NCBI GenBank assembly: GCA_964609245.1
Contig: CAZSSB010000070.1
Location: 1 to 10,598 of the forward strand
Direction: 5' to 3'
Source of the DNA: JAFGCY01 sp964609245
Lineage (GTDB): Bacteria > 4484-113 > JAFGCY01
Length of the DNA stretch: 10,598 nucleotides
Of the stretch, positions 5,609 to 10,598 are shown piece by piece. A model generated the notes under the pieces. That model was not told where the DNA came from, ran no database searches, and saw only the letters and a program-made list of their open reading frames with translations. The translations under genes and the position numbers were made by a program. Within the stretch, counting starts at the first letter, position 1; each line of letters begins with the position of its first letter.

Positions 5609-6364
5609 ATGCGAACATACACGCTGAGAGGACTGCTACTGCTTCTGGCAGCCTGCGCCCTGACGCTGGGCAGCCCGGGGCGGTGCGGCGCGACGACCGA
5701 CGCCGATGCCGCCGAACCCGGCACCGAGGCGCTGGCGGCGGGCGATGAGTCGCTGCTCATGCTCAGCGAGCCGCTTGAGCTCGATGGGGCCAGCCGCTAC
5801 CGCACCCGCGCCCAGCAACTGGTGGCCGATCTGGTGGCAGGGGGCGAGACGGACCTCGACGAACTGGTGGCGGCGATCGTCGCCGACCATCGTGAGGTGC
5901 TGGATCATATCGTGATCAACCTCGCCGAGCAGAAGCTCTACGAGTGCAACGCCGACGGCGAGGTGCTGAGCCAGACCAGCGTCAGCAGCGGCACCCGCGG
6001 CTACACCACCCCGACGGGCACTTATCACGTGGTCAACAAGGCGCCCAAGGCCTACAGCGAGAAATACGAGGCCTGGATGCTGCACTGGATGGGGCTGACC
6101 GCCGACGGCGGCTACGGGATGCACGGCCTGGAGGGAAGCAGCTACGAGCGGCTGCTGGGCCGCGTCGCCAGCCACGGCTGCATCCGCTTAAGCCGTGCCT
6201 ACGCCAAGGAGATGTACGGGCGCGTCACCGTCGGCCTGCCGGTCTTCATCGTCGACGACCCGGAGCTGGACCTGCGCAGCTACGAGCCGCTCAGCCGCCA
6301 GGCGGCGGTGGCGATGGTGCTCGACGTCCTAAGCCCGGCCGACCCCTGGGAGATCTACTACTAG
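5609..6364 (+). CDS. Secreted L,D-transpeptidase (YkuD domain)
   Basis: L,D-transpeptidases cross-link peptidoglycan stems (3-3 links) or attach proteins to them, outside the cytoplasmic membrane. The 251-residue product begins with MRTYTLR and a leucine-rich core. LAAC at 13-16 could be a lipobox; otherwise signal peptidase I cleavage near residues 26-29 is possible. The YkuD domain spans about 100-220: it opens with HIVINLAEQKLY, carries G-T-R-G-Y-T-T-P-T-G-T-Y, has the conserved histidine of GMHG at H172, and ends with the catalytic motif S188-H-G-C191-I-R-L, with C191 the nucleophile. ATG 5609 is preferred because AGGA lies 5 nt upstream; ATG 5603, two codons earlier, overlaps that site. 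No LysM or other wall-binding domain is visible. The exact enzymatic role (cross-linking or lipoprotein anchoring) cannot be read from sequence. Confidence 0.93.
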   Translation: MRTYTLRGLLLLLAACALTLGSPGRCGATTDADAAEPGTEALAAGDESLLMLSEPLELDGASRYRTRAQQLVADLVAGGETDLDELVAAIVADHREVLDHIVINLAEQKLYECNADGEVLSQTSVSSGTRGYTTPTGTYHVVNKAPKAYSEKYEAWMLHWMGLTADGGYGMHGLEGSSYERLLGRVASHGCIRLSRAYAKEMYGRVTVGLPVFIVDDPELDLRSYEPLSRQAAVAMVLDVLSPADPWEIYY

Positions 6365-6382
6365 CCGGGCCGACCGCTCCGC

Positions 6383-6388
6383 TATAAT
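6383..6388 (+). promoter_or_regulatory. -10 element of pheS, probably leaderless message
   Basis: A perfect TATAAT ends 7 bp before the ATG at 6396, so the predicted first transcribed base is at or next to the start codon. No purine-rich ribosome binding site lies between them, and no -35 box is recognisable. Both facts favour leaderless translation. Confidence 0.5.
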
Positions 6389-6395
6389 CCCTGTC

Positions 6396-7934
6396 ATGTC
6401 CGAGAGGCTGCCACCGCATCAGTTCGCGCTGCTGAAGGCGCTCGGCGCGGGCGTCGACGACCCGACGATCGAGAACCTGGCGCAGGCCGCCGGGATCGAC
6501 CAGGCGCTGATCAGCGCCGCGGCGACGGAGCTGGCTGACCGGAATCTGGTCAGCATCAGTGAGCAGCCGTTTACCGAGCTGAGGCTCGGGGAGCTGGGCG
6601 GCGCCATCGCGCGCGGCGAGGCGCTGCTGCCCGAGCGGCTGGTGGCCCGGGCCGTGGCTCAGCGCGGCGGGACGGCGAGCATCAAGGACCTGAGCGGCGA
6701 TGAGTCGCTCAAAGCGGCCGGTGTGCAGGCCGGCAAATTCGGGAAAAGCCTGGCCACCCTGGGCTGGGCAAGCTTCGAGAAAGGCGCGCTGACGCTTGCG
6801 AGTGACGCAGAGCCGGCGGAGTGCGCCGTCGAGCAGGCGCTCACAGCCGCCCTCGAGGCGGGGGGCAGCCTGATCGCCGAGGAGTGCGGCCTTGACCTCT
6901 CCGCGGCGCTGAGCATGCTCAAGGGCCGCAAGGAGCTGGCCAGTGTGCGCGAGCGCAGCCGCCGGGCCGTGACGCTCACCACCGAGGGCGAGCAGCTGGC
7001 GGCGGGCATCGCCGCCGGCGAGGTCACAGAGCTGGTGGAGGTCAGCGAGCTGACGCCCGAGATGCTGGCCGACGGCGGCTGGCGCGATGTCCAGTTCCGG
7101 CCCTACGACGTGACGCTGAAGGCGGAGCGCGCCGTTCCCGGCAAGCCGCACCCGCTGCAGCGGATCGTCGAGCGCACCCGCCAGGCGTTTCTGGAACTGG
7201 GTTTCAGCGAGGCCAGCTGCCCGATGGCGGAACTGGCGTTCTGGAACTTCGATGCCCTGTTCCAGCCCCAGGACCATCCCGCCCGCGAGATGCAGGACAC
7301 CTTCTACTGCAGGGAGCCGGACAGCTACGGCCTGCCCGAGCAGGGCGAGTGGATCGAGGCGGTGCGCCGCACCCACGAGGACGGCTGGGAGACGGGCAGC
7401 CGCGGCTGGCGCTATCAGTGGTCGCCGCAGCGCGCCGCGCAGGTGGTGCTGAGAACGCACATGACGGCCAGCAGCATCGAGGCGATCGCGCGCAACCCGT
7501 TCCCGCCGCAGAAGATCTTCTCGATCGGCCGCGTGTTCAGGCGCGAGACGGTCGATTTCAAGCACCTGCCGGAGTTCATGCAGGTGGACGGCATCATCAT
7601 CGACGAGCACGCCAGCTTCGCCTCGCTGCTGGGCACGCTCAAGACGTTCTATCAACGGATGGGCCTCGACGAGGTGGCGTTCAAGCCCGACTTCTTCCCC
7701 TATACGGAGCCCAGCGTCGGCGTGCAGATCCTGTTCGGCGGCAAGTGGTTCGAGATGGGCGGCGCCGGCGTGTTCCGGCCCGAGGTCACCGAGCCGTTCG
7801 GCTGCCGGGTGCCGGTGCTGGCCTGGGGGCTGGGGCTGGAGCGCCTGGCGATGGCGGTCTATGGCGTTCCCTACATGAAGGACCTCTACCAGAGCGACCT
7901 CGACTGGCTGAAAGCCGCCCCGCTGGAAGCTTAA
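6396..7934 (+). CDS. pheS: Phenylalanine--tRNA ligase alpha subunit, archaeal/eukaryotic type
   Basis: The enzyme charges tRNA-Phe with phenylalanine as an alpha2-beta2 complex with PheT. The 512-residue length, far above the ~330-350 residues of ordinary bacterial PheS, and the N-terminal 230 residues with helix-turn-helix-like tRNA-binding segments fit the archaeal/eukaryotic type. The class II catalytic core follows: HPLQRIVERTRQAFLELGF with FWNFDALFQPQDHPAREMQD (283-302), motif 2 around F381-R-R-E384 with the HLPEF stretch, and motif 3 LAWGLGLERLAM (475-486). A C-terminal DLYQSDLDWL is typical of this type. ATG 6396 has no ribosome binding site but sits right behind TATAAT. The partner pheT does not follow; the next gene is unrelated with its own promoter. 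This type occurs in spirochetes and some other bacteria, so horizontal origin or deep ancestry are both possible. Confidence 0.95.
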   Translation: MSERLPPHQFALLKALGAGVDDPTIENLAQAAGIDQALISAAATELADRNLVSISEQPFTELRLGELGGAIARGEALLPERLVARAVAQRGGTASIKDLSGDESLKAAGVQAGKFGKSLATLGWASFEKGALTLASDAEPAECAVEQALTAALEAGGSLIAEECGLDLSAALSMLKGRKELASVRERSRRAVTLTTEGEQLAAGIAAGEVTELVEVSELTPEMLADGGWRDVQFRPYDVTLKAERAVPGKPHPLQRIVERTRQAFLELGFSEASCPMAELAFWNFDALFQPQDHPAREMQDTFYCREPDSYGLPEQGEWIEAVRRTHEDGWETGSRGWRYQWSPQRAAQVVLRTHMTASSIEAIARNPFPPQKIFSIGRVFRRETVDFKHLPEFMQVDGIIIDEHASFASLLGTLKTFYQRMGLDEVAFKPDFFPYTEPSVGVQILFGGKWFEMGGAGVFRPEVTEPFGCRVPVLAWGLGLERLAMAVYGVPYMKDLYQSDLDWLKAAPLEA

Positions 7935-7972
7935 ATGGGCGTTAGCTACCAGCCACAGGCCCCATAGCTCAT

Positions 7973-8001
7973 TTGCCATCCATATTAGATACTGCTAGAA
8001 T
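7973..8001 (+). promoter_or_regulatory. Sigma-70-type promoter of the cysteine-rich protein gene
   Basis: TTGCCA (7973-7978), a 17-bp spacer and TAGAAT (7996-8001) predict transcription from about 8008 and a 36-nt leader. The -35 box and spacing are identical to those of the first PilZ gene. This separates the gene from pheS. Confidence 0.7.
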
Positions 8002-8043
8002 ATCCTCTCTGAGCGTAGCGTTAAATCCGTCCGGAGCGATAGA

Positions 8044-9492
8044 ATGCGCTATCTTTTGGCAGGGTTGATGATGAGCATGCTCGTCTGCGGTGTCGCGTAC
8101 GCGCAGGACGAGGCGGCTACGGAGGATGAAGGGGCAGTCGACACCAGGTACGAGGTGACCGGCATCCCGCTTTATCAGGGGCCAGAGTACGATTCACTGG
8201 ACTCTACGGCGGCGGACATCGAGAACGTGCTGCCCGAGTTCCACAGCTTCCAGCACCGTCCGGTCGACGAAGTGGGCTACAGCCCGCTGACGCTGGAGGA
8301 CTTCCGCTTTCCGGTGGTCAAGCACACCGCGCGCAAGTTCGAGTGGGAGCGCATGTACTACCCCGAGCACGCGGTGACGGTCTGGCACAGCGATTGCCAC
8401 GGCTACACCGTGACGGCCTTCTTCTTCACGCGCGACATGGTTCGCGACCATATCCAGCGGCTGATCGATGAGTACTACATCTGCGAGCCCGACGTGCTGC
8501 AGCAGGTCATCGACTACTACGCCGAGGTCACCCCGCAGTGCGGCGAGGCGATCAGCTGGATCTGGTTCAGCGTCGACGACAAGGGCCACAAGATCTACGA
8601 CCGCTACGAGAACCGTTATTTCACCAGTTACCTGGACAACTTCAAGGACAAGTTCTACCTGGAGTTCGGGCTGCCCAAGGTCGAGGACAAGATCAAGGAA
8701 GAGAGCCACGACTTCCTCTACCAGTACCGCACGCGGCCCGACAACGTCTGCGGACCGGAGTTCATGGAGCGCGCCTGCGTCTGTGACGAGTGCGCCGAGG
8801 AAGCTGCCGGCTGCACCGCCTGCCGCGGCTGCGGTGATCCCAACGCGATCTGCCTGGAGGATCCCCCGCAGTGCGGGCCGTGCCCGGACTACGACTGCCT
8901 CAGCTGCCCCGAGCAGTGCACAAAGCCCGGCGACGAGCAGCTGTGGTGCACGGAGTTCAGCTACCACGGCTTCGACTACGACTTCAACGAGCACTACCTC
9001 TACTATCCGCGCAAGGTGATCATCGAGGACATCACCTATGATCCGCTGGCCCAGGCCTATCGCTGGAAGTTCGCCTGGCGGTTCAACGATTGCGAGGTGG
9101 ACTGGCTCAACGAGATGTGCAAGTACGGCGAGCGGATGGACTTCGCGCTGCTGATCAGCGACCCGCACTGGTATGGGCGGATCGTGCTGGACAAGACCCT
9201 CAAGCGCGACATCCTGGCGGCGATGGACCCCAACACCTGGGGTAACGTCTGGCCCGCCGGCAACCTGCCCTACGACATGGAATGCTGCGAGTGTCTCCTG
9301 CCGGACTGTGACGGCAACTGCCAGCCGGTACCGAGCGTCGGCTGGGACTATCCGGAGGAGATGCCGGCGCCCGCGCCCGCGATGGCGGCGCCGCCGATTG
9401 CCCCGCCGGCCGAACCCGAGCATGACTTCGGCTACTTCCCGCCGATCGAGGAAGAGCCCGAGGAAGTAATCGAGGTTCCCGGCAAGGGCTAG
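8044..9492 (+). CDS. Exported cysteine-rich protein of unknown function
   Basis: I do not recognise this 482-residue protein. A standard signal peptide (MRYLLAGLMMSMLVCGVAYA, cut before Q21) sends it out of the cytoplasm. The mature part has 24 cysteines: C118, C147 and C166 in an aromatic-rich domain; a dense block of 14 between C236 and C302 (including CVCDEC, CTACRGC and CGPC); C350 and C359; and five between C414 and C426 (ECCEC, DCDGNC). The even count and export suggest disulfide bonds, although the CxxC spacing could also bind metal. The cysteine block looks like an insertion between two aromatic, charged domains (100-232 and 303-410). The tail (435-482) is rich in proline, alanine and glutamate. 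ATG 8044 has GGAG 7 nt upstream. A terminator closes the unit, so it is probably monocistronic. Confidence 0.85.
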   Translation: MRYLLAGLMMSMLVCGVAYAQDEAATEDEGAVDTRYEVTGIPLYQGPEYDSLDSTAADIENVLPEFHSFQHRPVDEVGYSPLTLEDFRFPVVKHTARKFEWERMYYPEHAVTVWHSDCHGYTVTAFFFTRDMVRDHIQRLIDEYYICEPDVLQQVIDYYAEVTPQCGEAISWIWFSVDDKGHKIYDRYENRYFTSYLDNFKDKFYLEFGLPKVEDKIKEESHDFLYQYRTRPDNVCGPEFMERACVCDECAEEAAGCTACRGCGDPNAICLEDPPQCGPCPDYDCLSCPEQCTKPGDEQLWCTEFSYHGFDYDFNEHYLYYPRKVIIEDITYDPLAQAYRWKFAWRFNDCEVDWLNEMCKYGERMDFALLISDPHWYGRIVLDKTLKRDILAAMDPNTWGNVWPAGNLPYDMECCECLLPDCDGNCQPVPSVGWDYPEEMPAPAPAMAAPPIAPPAEPEHDFGYFPPIEEEPEEVIEVPGKG

Positions 9493-9519
9493 CAGCTACG
9501 CTCACCAATTAGGATGGAC

Positions 9520-9553
9520 AAACGGCTCCCGGCGCGGGAGCCGTTTGCCTTTG
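9520..9553 (+). terminator. Intrinsic terminator after the cysteine-rich protein gene
   Basis: AAACGGCTCCC (9520-9530) pairs perfectly with GGGAGCCGTTT (9536-9546) around GGCGC. A short T-rich tail (GTTTGCCTTTG) follows. It sits 27 bp after the stop codon. Confidence 0.8.
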
Positions 9554-9700
9554 TCGACTAGTGGCGGGGGTTTCGCCACGGGGCGGGACAGCGGCTGCCT
9601 CTGCGGTGCATCCGCGGCGGTCACACATCCGGGACGCGGCTTGCAGCCTGCCCGGAGGAGCCTGACGGAAACGCCGTCGAAATCCTCCGGCGGGACTAGC
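9554..9700. other. GC-rich intergenic region with a stable compound hairpin
   Basis: No gene is supported here. The clear element is a two-part hairpin at 9652-9690: outer stem CCGGAGGA (9652-9659) with TCCTCCGG (9683-9690), internal loop GCCT against GAAA, inner stem GACGG (9664-9668) with CCGTC (9674-9678), loop AAACG. It lies upstream of the nadA promoter, so it is not part of that leader. No T run follows it, so it is not an ordinary terminator. A smaller hairpin, GTGGC (9561-9565) with GCCAC (9575-9579), lies nearer the previous gene. Confidence 0.5.
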
Positions 9701-9704
9701 ATTA

Positions 9705-9727
9705 TTTCGTGTATATGATACAATAAT
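9705..9727. promoter_or_regulatory. Operator-like palindrome 1, upstream of nadA
   Basis: Left arm TTTCGTGTA (9705-9713) and right arm TACAATAAT (9719-9727) flank a 5-bp centre. They match the arms of palindrome 2 at 8 of 9 and 7 of 9 positions. The site covers the -10 box of the nadA promoter, so a bound protein would block RNA polymerase. Confidence 0.6.
9716..9724 (+). promoter_or_regulatory. Extended -10 promoter of nadA
   Basis: TGATACAAT is an extended -10 element (TGn plus TACAAT). The -35 position (CTAGCA, 9696-9701, 17-bp spacer) matches consensus at three of six bases. Transcription would start near 9731, three bases before palindrome 2. It lies in the most AT-rich stretch of the window. 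Confidence 0.55.
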
Positions 9728-9733
9728 TATGGA

Positions 9734-9756
9734 TTTAGTGTAGTATATACACTAAA
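9734..9756. promoter_or_regulatory. Operator-like palindrome 2, upstream of nadA
   Basis: TTTAGTGTA (9734-9742) and its exact reverse complement TACACTAAA (9748-9756) flank GTATA. Nine perfectly paired bases per arm in GC-rich DNA are unlikely by chance. The position, just after the predicted transcription start, suits a repressor. NAD synthesis genes in various bacteria are controlled by NrtR, NiaR, NadQ or NadR; which of these families, if any, binds here cannot be decided by eye. Confidence 0.7.
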
Positions 9757-9759
9757 GGG

Positions 9760-9787
9760 CCCGACCAGCAGCGAGAATCCAGTCGGG
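9760..9787 (+). promoter_or_regulatory. Hairpin in the nadA leader
   Basis: CCCGAC (9760-9765) pairs perfectly with GTCGGG (9782-9787) around a 16-nt loop. It lies between palindrome 2, itself able to form an RNA hairpin, and the GAGGGG ribosome binding site at 9792-9797. It ends 4 nt before that site. I do not recognise a known NAD riboswitch consensus in it. Confidence 0.35.
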
Positions 9788-9806
9788 TCGCGAGGGGTAG
9801 CCACAC

Positions 9807-10598
9807 ATGGCGACATCGAAGACCGCGGCGGTCACCACCGCCGTCACTGAGGAACGGATCGAGCGCGAGGCGCAGCGGCTCTTCGAGCGGCTCAGCATCG
9901 TCGGCTGGAGCCGGCTGGAGTGCGAGTTGATCGCGCCGCTGACCGCCGAGATCAACGCACTCAAGCGTCAGCTCAACGCGGTGGTGCTGGCCCACAGCTA
10001 CCAGACACCCGACATCATCTACGGCATCGCCGACCACGTCGGCGACAGCCTCGGCCTCAGCCAGGAGGCCGCCCACACCGATGCCGATGTGATCGTGTTC
10101 TGCGGCGTACGCTTCATGGCCGAGACCGCCAAGATCCTCAGCCCGTCCAAGCGCGTGCTGCTGCCCGCGCCGGACGCCGGCTGCAGCCTGGCGGACTCCA
10201 TGACCGCCGCCGACGTGCGCGCGCTGCGCAAGAAGCATCCACAGGCCAGCGCGGTCTGCTACGTCAACACCAGCGCCGAGGTCAAGGCGGAGTGCGACGC
10301 CTGCTGCACCAGCGCCAACACGCTGGCGGTGATCGAGGCGATGCCCACCGACGAAGTGATCTTCGTGCCGGACAGGCTGATGGCAGCCAACATGCAGCCG
10401 CTGACGTCCAAGCGGCTGATCACCTGGGACGGCACCTGCGTGGTGCACGAGGATTTCGGCGAGGCGGAGTTCGGCGCCTTCAAGGAGCAGTACCCCGGCG
10501 CGGCGCTGCTGGCCCACACCGAGTGCATGCCGACGGTGGTGGCCCTGGCCGACATGGCCGGCTCCACCAGCGGGATGGAGCGCTACATCGCCGCCCAC
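9807..10598 (+). CDS. nadA: Quinolinate synthase (NadA), 3' end missing
   Basis: NadA condenses iminoaspartate with dihydroxyacetone phosphate to quinolinate, the first committed ring of de novo NAD synthesis, using a [4Fe-4S] cluster in the cytoplasm. The 264 visible residues contain LAHSYQTPDI (H63, Y65), GDSLGLSQEA (S81), VIVFCGVRFMAETAKILSP (95-113), DAGCSLADS with cluster ligand C126, YVNTSAEVKAECDACCTSAN (152-171; Y152, N154) and AHTECMP with H237, E239 and the second ligand C240. The third ligand lies past the window edge. ATG 9807 has GAGGGG about 9 nt upstream; the first 45 residues form a helical N-terminal extension of the longer NadA type. Its promoter is overlapped by two tandem palindromes, so regulation by NAD demand is likely. 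nadB and nadC are not visible. Confidence 0.97.
   Translation, partial: MATSKTAAVTTAVTEERIEREAQRLFERLSIVGWSRLECELIAPLTAEINALKRQLNAVVLAHSYQTPDIIYGIADHVGDSLGLSQEAAHTDADVIVFCGVRFMAETAKILSPSKRVLLPAPDAGCSLADSMTAADVRALRKKHPQASAVCYVNTSAEVKAECDACCTSANTLAVIEAMPTDEVIFVPDRLMAANMQPLTSKRLITWDGTCVVHEDFGEAEFGAFKEQYPGAALLAHTECMPTVVALADMAGSTSGMERYIAAH

Noticed and set aside
7935..7970. Possible terminator after pheS (ATGGG with CCCAT)
   Set aside because: The stem is only 5-6 bp with a large loop and bulge and has no T run, so it is too weak to call.
6291..7979. 562-codon minus-strand open frame opposite pheS
   Set aside because: Antisense shadow of a clearly conserved synthetase; no motif and a biased composition.
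8194..9423. 409-codon minus-strand open frame opposite the cysteine-rich gene
   Set aside because: Antisense shadow. The plus-strand frame has a promoter, ribosome binding site, signal peptide and terminator.
9502..9723. 73-codon minus-strand frame between the cysteine-rich gene and nadA
   Set aside because: Its first codon lies in palindrome 1, it runs through the 9652-9690 hairpin and ends in the terminator stem; no ribosome binding site or recognisable protein.
9735..10598. 287-codon minus-strand open frame opposite nadA
   Set aside because: The plus strand encodes unmistakable quinolinate synthase motifs; the minus frame is a histidine- and glycine-rich shadow.
1..10598. CRISPR array, tRNA, rRNA, insertion sequence or transposase gene
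   Set aside because: No regularly spaced repeats, no tRNA-like cloverleaf, no rRNA stretch and no transposase motif were seen in any part of the window.

Overview
The window comes from a GC-rich bacterium with strong G/C bias at third codon positions. That bias produces many long antisense shadow frames. Two exported lipoprotein-type or signal-peptide proteins, an L,D-transpeptidase, exonuclease VII small subunit and PilZ proteins all point to a bacterium, probably with a diderm-like envelope. The one discordant marker is an archaeal/eukaryotic-type phenylalanyl-tRNA synthetase alpha chain. That type is known from spirochetes and scattered other bacterial lineages, so the source is probably not a mainstream proteobacterium or actinobacterium. 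I cannot name the phylum from sequence alone.

Layout. Positions 1-482 (minus) hold a 3'-truncated peroxiredoxin. Positions 483-807 have no gene but contain a compact unit on the plus strand, an extended -10 promoter, two hairpins and a U-rich terminator, that looks like a ~76-nt small RNA. xseB follows on the minus strand (808-1077). At 1314-3095 (plus) is a 593-residue lipoprotein with a LruC/DUF4842-type C-terminal half, closed by a strong terminator. Three tandem PilZ-domain paralogues (3231-3941, 3989-4699, 4845-5555) come next. With the starts chosen here each is exactly 236 residues, and the c-di-GMP motifs fall at nearly the same residue numbers. Then come a secreted YkuD-type L,D-transpeptidase (5609-6364), archaeal-type pheS without pheT (6396-7934), a secreted protein with 24 cysteines after its signal peptide (8044-9492) and the first 264 residues of nadA (9807 to the window end).

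Most genes appear to have their own promoter rather than sharing one operon. Good -10 hexamers with poor -35 boxes sit just ahead of many starts. Two promoters share the same form, TTGCCA, a 17-bp spacer, then TAGCAT or TAGAAT. The pheS promoter places the predicted start of transcription on or next to the ATG, suggesting a leaderless message.

The most distinctive regulatory structure precedes nadA. Two tandem 23-bp palindromes of the same design, 29 bp apart centre to centre, lie over and immediately after an extended -10 promoter. This is the arrangement expected for a repressor of NAD synthesis. No mobile element, CRISPR array, tRNA or rRNA was seen. The strongest candidates for something undescribed are the tandem PilZ triplet, the small RNA, the nadA operator pair and the cysteine-rich exported protein.
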